From Bordetella parapertussis (GTDB taxonomy: Bacteria; Pseudomonadota; Gammaproteobacteria; Burkholderiales; Burkholderiaceae_B), in the NCBI GenBank assembly GCA_945911685.1, contig CAMEAW010000053.1, forward strand, positions 1 through 16,787: a DNA stretch of 16,787 bases, in the 5' to 3' direction. Position 1 is the stretch's first letter. Every line of letters starts with the position of its first letter. The notes under the pieces are model-generated. The model was not told the origin of the DNA, searched no databases, and saw only the letters and a program-made list of their open reading frames with translations. This document shows, in pieces, positions 6,957 through 14,361 of this stretch. The translations under genes and the position numbers were made by a program.

Positions 6957-8237
6957 ATGCATACAAATCTGATTCAAAAAACACAACTCGACACACTTGG
7001 CAAAGGTTTGGGGTCTGTCACGCCTGGCAGCACTTTCGCAAGGTGCGGCTCACATGGCTGGAGCATTTTGAACGAAGACGTCAGCTTGCCGGTTGCCGTC
7101 TTACGCCAAAGTCGTATCGAACACAATCTTGTCTGGATGAAGCAGTTTATCGAACGCTACGGTGTTGAGCTTGCGCCGCACGGTAAAACGACCATGAGCC
7201 CAGAGCTTTTTCAAATGCAACTCGCGTACGGTGCATGGGGCATCACACTCGCTACTGCATCGCAAGTGCAAGCAGCGGCTGCGCACGGCGTACCTCGCAT
7301 CATCATGGCAAACCAATTAGTCGGCAAGGGCAATATGGCGATCATCGCCCGCTTGCAACAGGCAGATCCAAACTTCTATTTTTGTTGCATTGTTGATTCG
7401 GCGGCAAACGCTGACGCACTTGGTAAGTTTTTTTCTGACCAACAACAAAAATTGAGAATATTGCTTGAGTATGGGGTTGGTGGTGGGCGCACTGGTATAC
7501 GCGATCTCACACAAGAACAAAGCGTGCTTGACGCCATCGCTCGCTGGCCACAAGCGTTAAGCCTGGTCGGCGTTGAACTCTATGAAGGTGTCTTAAGTGA
7601 AGAGCCAGCGATTAGGAGCCTCTTACAACATGTGCTGGCTCGCACGCAGGCGCTAGCGTTACAAAACAAGTTTATAGAGCCACGGGTGATACTCAGTGGC
7701 GCGGGCTCTGCCTGGTTTGACGTTGTTGCCGAAGAGTTTGGCGGCAAGAGTCTCGCAAGCAACCAAACCTTGCAAGTCATTTTAAGGCCGGGTTGCTATC
7801 TAACCCACGACGTCGGTGTCTATCTGAATGCTGAAAAACGCATACAGGCCAGCAATCCCGTTGCACGCGAGATGGGCCGCAGCTTATTGCCTGCGCTTCA
7901 ATTGTGGGCCTACGTTCAAGCTGTGCCTGAGCCAAACCGTGCGATTGTCGCCCTAGGTAAACGCGACGCAGCGTTTGACGCTGGGATGCCAATCACTTCG
8001 TTGCACTATCGCCCGAGTGCAAACCTGATACCACAGCCCGCACCCAGTGACTGGAAAATTACCGCCATGATGGATCAGCATGCGTTTATGAGTATCCCCA
8101 ACGGCGCTGATATCGAAGTCGGCGATATGCTGGCGTTTGACATCTCACACCCCTGCCTGACTTTCGATAAGTGGCGGCAAGTCTTGCTGGTCGACGAGGC
8201 GTATCAAGTGACGGGCGCGGTTCAAACTCTTTTTTGA
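6957..8237 (+). CDS. PLP-dependent D-amino-acid deaminase/aldolase (D-threonine aldolase / D-serine dehydratase family)
   Basis: This 426-residue enzyme has the fold-type III (alanine racemase-like) PLP barrel followed by a C-terminal metal-binding domain. The PLP lysine is predicted to be Lys77 in ELAPHGKTTMSPEL. The glycine-rich phosphate-binding region is near YGVGGGRTG (about 172-180), and LSGAGSAWFD lies further on. The C-terminal serine-dehydratase-like domain carries DQHAFM (His375) and FDISHPCLTFDKW (His398 and Cys400), which bind zinc or another divalent metal in eukaryotic-type D-serine dehydratase. Family members deaminate or cleave D-serine, D-threonine or related hydroxy-amino acids; which one is used here cannot be told. 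The start at 6957 has AGGTAA nine bases upstream. It converges on queF across a 125-base gap. Confidence 0.88.
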   Translation: MHTNLIQKTQLDTLGKGLGSVTPGSTFARCGSHGWSILNEDVSLPVAVLRQSRIEHNLVWMKQFIERYGVELAPHGKTTMSPELFQMQLAYGAWGITLATASQVQAAAAHGVPRIIMANQLVGKGNMAIIARLQQADPNFYFCCIVDSAANADALGKFFSDQQQKLRILLEYGVGGGRTGIRDLTQEQSVLDAIARWPQALSLVGVELYEGVLSEEPAIRSLLQHVLARTQALALQNKFIEPRVILSGAGSAWFDVVAEEFGGKSLASNQTLQVILRPGCYLTHDVGVYLNAEKRIQASNPVAREMGRSLLPALQLWAYVQAVPEPNRAIVALGKRDAAFDAGMPITSLHYRPSANLIPQPAPSDWKITAMMDQHAFMSIPNGADIEVGDMLAFDISHPCLTFDKWRQVLLVDEAYQVTGAVQTLF

Positions 8238-8362
8238 AACACGGCCAGATTAATGAAGAGGTTTTGTGCCGTACGTGCTCTTGCTCAAACATGATGGTCG
8301 ATTACAAAGTTGAAGTTGATTACCTTATCTGCACACAACCTAACTGATCTCGATCACAGCGC

Positions 8363-9328
8363 TTATTGGCGCGCACTCCGCCCGATCGTCGGCGGTTTGA
8401 CATCAAAGGTCGCACGCCATGGATTAATGTCTAACCCACCGCGACGGGTATAGCGCGCATACACAGAGAGCGAGGTGGGCGCGCACTGCTTGAGAATATC
8501 GATAAATATTTTTTCAACACAATGTTCATGAAAACCATTGTGCATTCTGTATGAAACGATATATTTCAAGAGGCTCGCATGATCGATCGCTGGGCCCGTG
8601 TATTGAATCTGGATACAAGCCCAGTCGGGCTGATCGGTGACTGGGCAGTTGGATTTGAGCAATCTTGAAAAGACGGTTTCAGAGATACTCGTGTGCGCGA
8701 TCTTTGGTTGAGATCTTATGTCTGATGCGTTTGAGGTGTTTAACGCCGCTTTGCTATCTGCTTCCTCGCTAGCTACTGCTGTTTTAGGCGCATCGCCTTT
8801 CAATTTCAATAGCGAGGCGTCAGGCTGGTAGCAATCAATCTCAACATCTAATTTATCTAGATCAGCGCCAACAAACTCGGCGATTGTTTCATTTGCAAAT
8901 TGGTCAGGCCCAACAAGTTCAAGTTCAAGCTCGGCGCCGCTTGCCCTTGCAAGATCTTTTCGCAAGAGATCAAACACGTGATGCACCGTTTCAAGGCGTG
9001 TTTGATTAAAACTATTCAAATAAAGTTTTAAGGATTTTGACTCAATAATATTGGGGCTGGTGCACGGCACCTTTAGACGCAGCAGCGCGACCTTAGGTAG
9101 GCCTTTTGCATTCAGCCAAGAGAGTTCGTAGGCGTTCCAGAGATCGAAACCTTGAAACGGCAAAGCGCTCGCTGTCGTCGTCTCGCCGGGCACACCCGCA
9201 AGACCAAGCGTGCGTCGTGCGTCCGTTCGTGGCATCGGAAAAAGTAGTGCCGCGTCATAACCCGTGGGATAAGAAACGTCTTTTCCTAGAGGCACGGCCT
9301 GAGGGATGTTGGGTGAACCATGGCTCAC
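8363..9328 (-). CDS. queF: NADPH-dependent 7-cyano-7-deazaguanine reductase (long QueF)
   Basis: QueF reduces preQ0 to preQ1 with two NADPH, a cytoplasmic step in the synthesis of the tRNA base queuosine. This is the long, two-module form. The N-terminal module has the substrate-binding IIESKSLKLYLNSFNQT (94-110). The C-terminal module has the nucleophile Cys228 in SNCPVTDQPDWA with Asp235 seven residues later, the spacing of E. coli Cys190 and Asp197, and HNGFHEHCVE further on. At 321 residues it is about 40 longer than the E. coli enzyme. The excess is a polar, Ala/Ser/Glu/Lys-rich insert at about 172-212 between the modules. The start is GTG at 9328, supported by GGAG at 9338-9341 with nine bases of spacing; the nearby ATG at 9321 is out of frame. 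The Shine-Dalgarno lies inside the end of the Bug gene fragment upstream. Confidence 0.95.
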   Translation of the reverse strand: MSHGSPNIPQAVPLGKDVSYPTGYDAALLFPMPRTDARRTLGLAGVPGETTTASALPFQGFDLWNAYELSWLNAKGLPKVALLRLKVPCTSPNIIESKSLKLYLNSFNQTRLETVHHVFDLLRKDLARASGAELELELVGPDQFANETIAEFVGADLDKLDVEIDCYQPDASLLKLKGDAPKTAVASEEADSKAALNTSNASDIRSQPKIAHTSISETVFSRLLKSNCPVTDQPDWACIQIQYTGPAIDHASLLKYIVSYRMHNGFHEHCVEKIFIDILKQCAPTSLSVYARYTRRGGLDINPWRATFDVKPPTIGRSARQ

Positions 9329-9334
9329 TAAGGA

Positions 9335-9448
9335 TTACTCCACTGTTACACCGAACGTTTTAACTACATCGGCAAATCGTCTGTTTTGTTGAGTGACAGA
9401 TTGTACATACTGCTTGGATGTGGTCTCCAACACCCGAGCAGTCTCTCG
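9335..9448 (-). pseudogene. C-terminal fragment of a second Bug-type solute-binding protein gene
   Basis: A 37-codon open frame ending in TAA reads like the tail of a TctC/Bug protein. Its last residues, RRFADVVKTFGVTVE, align without gaps to the tail of the adjacent intact Bug protein, NRWSPVIKELNIKTN. It begins right after an in-frame TAG (9449-9451), lies 15 bases downstream of the intact gene's stop in the same frame, and has no convincing start codon or ribosome binding site. I infer a remnant of a tandem Bug gene that lost nearly all of its body. The last GAG codon and the preceding G form the Shine-Dalgarno of queF, which may explain why this end survives. Confidence 0.6.
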
Positions 9449-9463
9449 CTAGCAAACGAGCCT

Positions 9464-10456
9464 TCAATTCGTTTTGATGTTCAACTCTTTAATCACCGGG
9501 CTCCAGCGATTCACTTCGCTTTGAATGAACTGTTCAAGAAACGCTGGGGTTGAGCTAACCAGTTCGATTGAAGCGAGGCGATCGCCGAGCTCTGGGTTTG
9601 CCATGATCTGTTTGACCTCGGCATTCAGCTTGGCGATGATATCTGGTGGTGTGGCAGCAGGCGCAAGCAAGCCAAACCACTCAACGGTCACCACATCGAG
9701 GCCTTGCTCTTTGAAGGTTGGGATATCAGAAACCGAGGCGTAACGCGTATCGGACGAAATCCCAAGCGCTTTAAGCTTGCCCGATTTAATTTGCGGCTGC
9801 ACTTGACCAAGCGTCGCGAAGGTCAGGGCAAGATGGCCAGACATCACGTCCAACATCGCGGGCGTACCGCCCTTGTAGAGGATGTGCGTCAAATCCAGCC
9901 CTGTCTGTTTTTTGATGAGTTCCGCGGTTAAGTGCGTCATCGTACCTACGCCCGCTGAACCATAATCAAGCTTGATTTTTCCGGCCTTGCCAAGCTCAAT
10001 CAGTTCTTTGATGTTACTTGCTGGAAAATTCGGGTTAGCCACCATCAAGACTGGTGCCCTTGCCAGCATGCTAATCGCTTTAAAGTCTTTCAGCGTGTCG
10101 AACGGCATACTCGAGTGCATGGCGGGGTTCGTGGTGTGACTGCTCACCGAGACGATCAAGGTATAGCCGTCAGGCGCAGCTTTTGCGACAGCGGTTGAGC
10201 CGATCAACGTGCTCGCACCGGGGCGATTTTCAACAACGACTGGTTGACCCCACTTTTCTTGCAACTTTTGAGCGATCGCTCGCCCAAGGGTATCGGTGGA
10301 GCCCCCGGGCGGAAACGGCACAACGATCTTGATCGCTTTTTCGGGGTATTTGTCGGCAGCACTTTGAGCCACCACTTGGCCGCCACCAAAAATCGTACCC
10401 AACGTAATGACTACGGCGATGCCATGGCGTAGCTGGCTAATAAGTTTGCTATTCAT
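9464..10456 (-). CDS. Bug/TctC-type periplasmic solute-binding protein
   Basis: This is a 330-residue substrate receptor of the tripartite tricarboxylate transporter family, very numerous in Bordetella, Cupriavidus and relatives. Most are orphan receptors whose ligands (organic acids, amides, aromatics) are unknown. A Sec signal covers residues 1-33. Family signatures are YPEKAIKIVVPFPPGGSTDT (37-56), VVVENRPGAS (73-82), AAPDGYTL (93-100), YGSAGVGTMTHL further on, and the typical tail SEVNRWSPVIKELNI. The ATG at 10456 begins the signal peptide directly; a longer in-frame start at 10522 adds 22 polar residues and is unlikely. No TctA/TctB membrane genes are present. It is divergent from allophanate hydrolase and shares its upstream region, so it may bind the same or a related compound (inference). 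Confidence 0.93.
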   Translation of the reverse strand: MNSKLISQLRHGIAVVITLGTIFGGGQVVAQSAADKYPEKAIKIVVPFPPGGSTDTLGRAIAQKLQEKWGQPVVVENRPGASTLIGSTAVAKAAPDGYTLIVSVSSHTTNPAMHSSMPFDTLKDFKAISMLARAPVLMVANPNFPASNIKELIELGKAGKIKLDYGSAGVGTMTHLTAELIKKQTGLDLTHILYKGGTPAMLDVMSGHLALTFATLGQVQPQIKSGKLKALGISSDTRYASVSDIPTFKEQGLDVVTVEWFGLLAPAATPPDIIAKLNAEVKQIMANPELGDRLASIELVSSTPAFLEQFIQSEVNRWSPVIKELNIKTN

Positions 10457-10710
10457 TAGTGATCTCTCAGAGATTGTTTGTTGTTTTTCATGCAACGACC
10501 GCGCAATCAGCACCTCACGCAATCAGAGACTCCAGCCCTTCAGGGGAGAAAATCATCTGACCCATCTTAACTGCGCCCAAGCCATACCAATGCCATCTTA
10601 CAAGACCTGCCAAGTCATTTTTAGACCGCCAGACTAGTTTGGTTTGCTGGCTTTAAAAAACTGGCATGCTAATTGCATACAAACTTGTATACAAGATAGG
10701 ATGCCCAACA
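10457..10710. other. Divergent control region between Bug gene and allophanate hydrolase operon
   Basis: These 254 bases carry no gene. Visible elements are the 13-base palindrome ATCTCT-C-AGAGAT (10462-10474), which overlaps the ribosome-binding region of the Bug gene, and the TTGTATACAA pair at 10673-10695 close to the allophanate hydrolase start. Promoters for both directions must be here, but no strong -35/-10 pair stands out on either strand. Confidence 0.6.
10673..10695. promoter_or_regulatory. Candidate GntR/FCD operator upstream of allophanate hydrolase
   Basis: The perfect 12-base palindrome CTTGTATACAAG occupies 10684-10695. A copy of its core with one change, TTGCATACAA (10673-10682), precedes it at 12-base spacing relative to TTGTATACAA (10685-10694). 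Palindromes with GTATAC or GTnnAC cores are typical for FadR-subfamily GntR regulators, and such a regulator is the last gene of this operon. The site ends 15 bases before the start codon, so a bound repressor would cover the transcription start or leader. Confidence 0.55.
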
Positions 10711-12450
10711 ATGAATTTGCGCTTTTCGATTAACCAACCCGTCAGCCCAGATGCTTTGAGCGCAGCGCACGGCTTGCCCGCTCACGCTTGGATCAGTCAG
10801 CCTGAGAACCCTATTTCATTGGGTCTACACGGTGCTCTGTCTGGGTTGCGCTTTGCCGTCAAAGACAATATCGACGTGGCCGAATTGCCCACAACAGCCG
10901 CCTGCCCAGACTTCTCTCGTATGGCCACTCAAAACGCCGAAGTAGTGCATCGATTGCTCGAAAAGGGGGCATCGTTGGTAGGAAAGACTAACTTAGATCA
11001 GTTCGCTTGCGGTTTAAATGGAACTCGGTCGGCGTACGGAGCCGTTCCGAACGCCTTTCATCCGAGCTTAGTCAGTGGCGGCTCAAGCGCGGGCTCCGCC
11101 TACGTTGTCGCAACGGGCCAGGTTGATTTTGCGCTTGGTACCGATACTGCAGGGTCAGGTCGCGTACCAGCAGGGCTGAACAATATCGTCGGGCTCAAGC
11201 CGAGTCGTGGTCTGTTAAGCACTCGGGGGGTTTTGCCCGCAGCCCAAAGTGTCGATTGTGTTTCTATCTTCGCCCGAACAGTAGAAATGGCGTGGCAAGT
11301 CCTGTTGGCCGGTACACAATACGACGCTCAAGATCCTTACTCAAGGCGGCTGACACTCAGCGCCGTGCCCTTGGGTACCTCATTTCGCTTTGGCGTGCCA
11401 AAGCAACTGGAATGGTTCGGAGACCAGCGAGCTGAAAAAGAATTTAGCCTCGCGATCGATCGCCTCATTGCGCTTGGTGGCGTACGAATCGAGGTCGATT
11501 ACACGCCCTTGGCACAAATCGCTGAGCTGCTCTATGGCAGCGCACTCGTCGCCGAGCGTTATCAAGCCATTCGCGCGTTTTTCGATCAACACGAGCAAAG
11601 CGTAATCGAACCTGTGCGTAGCATTATCGCCGCCGGCAAAGGCTACAGCGCAGCCGACGTATTTGAAGCCCAAACTGAACTACGGCGACTGTCGCAACAG
11701 TTAGATGGACTTTGGGATGCCGTCGATATTCTATTCGTCCCGACGGCCCCGACACACTACTCAATTCAAGATATGCAGACGCGCCCTATCGAATTGAATC
11801 GTAACCTTGGCTACTACACAAACTTCGTCAATTTGTTGGACTACGCGGCGATCTCAGTACCTAGCAGTATTCGTGAAGATGGCTTGCCCTTTGGAGTGAC
11901 GTTCATCGGTCCTTGCGCAAGTGATTGGGTGCTTGCTGAACTTGGTGCTCGCTATCAAGATGCCGGCGCCCTGCCGCTTGGTGTGACCGCAGAATTCTTA
12001 CAGAGCAAACAGAGCATCGCGCCCTTGACGCTACCAAATGTGGCGACGGTCTGTGTGGCGGTTGTGGGCGCACACTTAAGCGGTATGCCGCTCAATGACC
12101 AGTTAACCGGACGTGGGGCGCGTCTGATTTCACGCACGCACACGGCTCCACATTACAAACTATACGCACTTAAGAATACGACCCCGCCCAAACCAGGCTT
12201 GCTGCGCATGGCAGAGCATGCAGGGCATGCCGTTGAAGTCGAGGTTTGGGAGATGCCTCTGCAGCATTACGGCTCGTTTGTCTCACTGATTGCGAGCCCA
12301 CTAGGAATCGGCACACTGGTGCTCTGCGATGGCAGCTCAGTGCAAGGATTTATCTGTGAACCTCAAGCGCTTGTTGATGCTTTAGAGATCAGTCATTTTG
12401 GCGGTTGGCGTGCTTATATCCAATCGCTTGTTCGCGGCGAGTCAACCTAA
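10711..12450 (+). CDS. atzF: Allophanate hydrolase
   Basis: This enzyme hydrolyses allophanate (carboxyurea) to ammonia and carbon dioxide in the cytoplasm. It is the last step of urea amidolyase, biuret and cyanuric acid breakdown. The 579 residues match the family. An amidase-signature domain holds the triad Lys51 (AVKDN), cis-Ser125 (GGSSAGSA) and nucleophile Ser149 (GTDTAGSGRVPAG); the 74- and 24-residue spacings equal those I recall for AtzF (Lys91, Ser165, Ser189). The C-terminal domain (about 450-575: VAVVGAHLSGMPLN, YALKNTTPPKPGLLR, GGWRAYIQ) is the one specific to allophanate hydrolases, which separates it from general amidases. The ATG at 10711 has AGGA nine bases upstream; an in-frame ATG at 10666 would place the operator inside the gene and is rejected. 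It is first in an operon with an ABC importer and GntR regulator. No urea carboxylase gene is near, so allophanate must come from elsewhere. Confidence 0.92.
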   Translation: MNLRFSINQPVSPDALSAAHGLPAHAWISQPENPISLGLHGALSGLRFAVKDNIDVAELPTTAACPDFSRMATQNAEVVHRLLEKGASLVGKTNLDQFACGLNGTRSAYGAVPNAFHPSLVSGGSSAGSAYVVATGQVDFALGTDTAGSGRVPAGLNNIVGLKPSRGLLSTRGVLPAAQSVDCVSIFARTVEMAWQVLLAGTQYDAQDPYSRRLTLSAVPLGTSFRFGVPKQLEWFGDQRAEKEFSLAIDRLIALGGVRIEVDYTPLAQIAELLYGSALVAERYQAIRAFFDQHEQSVIEPVRSIIAAGKGYSAADVFEAQTELRRLSQQLDGLWDAVDILFVPTAPTHYSIQDMQTRPIELNRNLGYYTNFVNLLDYAAISVPSSIREDGLPFGVTFIGPCASDWVLAELGARYQDAGALPLGVTAEFLQSKQSIAPLTLPNVATVCVAVVGAHLSGMPLNDQLTGRGARLISRTHTAPHYKLYALKNTTPPKPGLLRMAEHAGHAVEVEVWEMPLQHYGSFVSLIASPLGIGTLVLCDGSSVQGFICEPQALVDALEISHFGGWRAYIQSLVRGEST

Positions 12451-12499
12451 CGGCTCAAACCATCTTTTCATTTTCTCTACGACCTTCAAGGAGTCTTTT

Positions 12500-13519
12500 A
12501 TGAAAAAGCAAGATCCAACATACCCAGCTGGCGTAACGACATCGACGATGCGCCGTACCGTACTCAAGGCAGCTACCGCTGGCCTCGCAGGGCTATCCAT
12601 TCCCTCGGTAGTATTTTCGCAAGCTGGGCCTAAGATTCAAATCGGCTATTGGCCTGTTGCCTCAGGTTTGCCATTTTTTGCAGCGGTAGATAAGGGGTAT
12701 TTTAAAGAGGCAGGCCTAGACGTTGAGGCTGTGAAATTTGCCAGCCCCCAGCAGATTGCCGAGGCGATGTTGGCAGGGCGACTAAGTGGCAGTTCAAACG
12801 GCACGGCCTCAGCAGCTTTAGGAATCGCTGAACTGGCGCAACCGAACCTGCTAAAAATTATATGCACCAACCCCACGAATGCAAAATATGTACTCGATGA
12901 ATTTATCGTCGCGAAAGATAGCGCACTAAAATCAATTTCTGAACTCTCGGGAAAAAAAATTGGGTGTGGCCCGGGCATTCAAAACGTCACACTCACTAAA
13001 ACTGTGCTTGAGCGTGCCAAGGCCGTCAACACCACTGTCGTTGAGCTGCCAATTGCACAGCACGTTGCGGCCATCGCAGCGAACCAGATTGAAGCCTGTT
13101 ACACCCTCGAACCGACCGGCACCGTCGGTCGCCTCAAAGGCCTAACGCGAAACCTTGAAGTTGGTGTAATTGCGCGTTATGTGTTGGGCGATGAAATGGC
13201 ACCCTGGCACGGGGGCTCAGCGAGCTTAACAACAGAGTTTATTAAGAAGCATCCTGAGGTCACCAAGCGTTATATCGCCGCCTACAGACGCGGCGTCGAC
13301 TTAGTCAAAACCGCGCCAGCCCAAGCGCGCCCTTCGTTAAAAGGCTACACAGCAATTGAGGGCGATCTCACCAATGAGGTACCCATATCCGACTATCTCA
13401 TGTCAACCGACTTTAGCGCGTCAGACACCGCCTACTTTCAAAAGTTTTTCGATCTGTTTTCAGAAAAAGGTATCTTCAGTCGCAGGATTGCGATTGAAAA
13501 CATCCTTTACAAAGCGTAA
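12500..13519 (+). CDS. ABC transporter substrate-binding protein (SsuA/NMT1-like)
   Basis: This periplasmic receptor of 339 residues belongs to the nitrate/sulfonate/taurine and pyrimidine-precursor (SsuA/ThiY) superfamily. The N-terminus has MRRTVLKAATAGLAGLS (17-33), a near-consensus twin-arginine signal with Val in place of Phe, and likely cleavage near FSQA (39-42). The mature start KIQIGYWPVASGLPFFAAVDKGYFKEAGLDVE is typical of the family, as are SISELSGKKIGCGPGIQNV and a mid-protein hinge region. The ligand cannot be read from the sequence; a ureide, biuret-like or other amide compound would fit the neighbouring allophanate hydrolase (inference). The ATG at 12500 follows a strong AAGGAG (12488-12493), 49 bases after allophanate hydrolase and 5 bases before the permease gene. 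A longer in-frame start at 12398 lacks a proper signal and overlaps the preceding gene. Confidence 0.92.
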   Translation: MKKQDPTYPAGVTTSTMRRTVLKAATAGLAGLSIPSVVFSQAGPKIQIGYWPVASGLPFFAAVDKGYFKEAGLDVEAVKFASPQQIAEAMLAGRLSGSSNGTASAALGIAELAQPNLLKIICTNPTNAKYVLDEFIVAKDSALKSISELSGKKIGCGPGIQNVTLTKTVLERAKAVNTTVVELPIAQHVAAIAANQIEACYTLEPTGTVGRLKGLTRNLEVGVIARYVLGDEMAPWHGGSASLTTEFIKKHPEVTKRYIAAYRRGVDLVKTAPAQARPSLKGYTAIEGDLTNEVPISDYLMSTDFSASDTAYFQKFFDLFSEKGIFSRRIAIENILYKA

Positions 13520-13524
13520 ACATC

Positions 13525-14361
13525 ATGCCCGACAATCAATCTCAACCCTCAAGGCAACCCGGTTGGCAAGCGTCTCAACTGGCAACAGGCGCTATCGTGC
13601 GCAAACCATTCGAATGGGGCTCTCTTTTGCCTTTGCTCGGCCCGGTGCTGTTGTTTGTGATCTGGGATCTAGTGGTAAGGTTCGGTCTGGTGAAAGCGAT
13701 CTTGCTTCCGCCTCCGGCAGATACGTTAGCCACGTTAATGTCGGGCATGCTTGGAGGTGACTTATTGCAACACTTTAGTGTCACCCTCTATCGTACGCTG
13801 CTCGCCTTTGGGATCGCCACCGCCATCGGCATGCCACTTGGGATCTTGCTTGGTAGCAATGTGCGCGCCTATAGCAGCGTCGAGTTTTTAATTGATTTTT
13901 TTAGATCAACGCCCTCCTCTGCACTGATTCCACTCTTTCTGCTGATCTTTGGAATTTCAGATATCAACAAAGTGGCAATCGCTACCTTCGGAGCGTTTCT
14001 CATCATCATCTTCAATTGCGCCTACGGTGTCATCAATGCACGCAAACAGCGCGTCGCGGCCGCCAAGGTCATGGGCGCTAACCGTTGGCAAATTTTTAAA
14101 GACGTTCTGTTTTGGGAAAGCCTGCAGCCTTCGTTTGTTGGGCTTCGTTCGGCTGTATCCATGGCGTTAGTGATCGTCGTAGTGGCAGAAATGTTCATTG
14201 GTTCGGAAAATGGCCTAGGACACAAGATTATTGATGCACAACAAGTCATGAATACAAAGATTATGTATGCCGCCATCATTGCAGCGGGCGTCTTAGGCTA
14301 CACACTAAATATCTTATTTTTATTTCTTGAACGACGCATCGTTCACTGGAGCGGAAGATGA
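13525..14361 (+). CDS. ABC transporter permease (SsuC-like)
   Basis: This is the 278-residue inner-membrane subunit of the importer. About six membrane helices are visible, at roughly 33-53, 89-111, 131-146, 150-170, 209-226 and 246-268, after a polar N-terminal tail of 30 residues. The cytoplasmic coupling loop that docks on the ATPase is recognisable as AAAKVMGANRWQIFKDV (178-194), the EAA motif of BPD_transp_1 permeases. ILLPPPADTL (59-68) is typical of the SsuC/TauC group. Only one permease gene is present, so it is expected to act as a homodimer. It starts five bases after the binding protein stop and overlaps the ATPase gene by ATGA, which implies translational coupling. Confidence 0.93.
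   Translation: MPDNQSQPSRQPGWQASQLATGAIVRKPFEWGSLLPLLGPVLLFVIWDLVVRFGLVKAILLPPPADTLATLMSGMLGGDLLQHFSVTLYRTLLAFGIATAIGMPLGILLGSNVRAYSSVEFLIDFFRSTPSSALIPLFLLIFGISDINKVAIATFGAFLIIIFNCAYGVINARKQRVAAAKVMGANRWQIFKDVLFWESLQPSFVGLRSAVSMALVIVVVAEMFIGSENGLGHKIIDAQQVMNTKIMYAAIIAAGVLGYTLNILFLFLERRIVHWSGR

Noticed and set aside
8240..8346. Cysteine-containing open frame in the gap after the D-amino-acid enzyme (CRTCSC near its middle)
   Set aside because: It has no usable start codon with a ribosome binding site and is only about 35 codons long; the gap between two convergent genes is more simply non-coding.
8345..8356. TGATC-TC-GATCA, resembling a CRP/FNR-type site
   Set aside because: It lies between the ends of two convergent genes, far from any start codon, and one half matches the CRP/FNR consensus poorly.
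10666..10710. Upstream in-frame ATG for allophanate hydrolase, adding 15 residues
   Set aside because: The extension would place the GntR-type operator inside the coding sequence and has no ribosome binding site, while the ATG at 10711 has AGGA at good distance.
12398..12499. Earlier in-frame start for the ABC binding protein
   Set aside because: It would overlap allophanate hydrolase by about 50 bases and bury the Tat signal; the ATG at 12500 has a strong AAGGAG.
13356..13760. A 134-codon plus-strand frame overlapping the binding protein and permease genes
   Set aside because: It is out of frame with both well-supported ABC genes, has no recognisable domain and no ribosome binding site.
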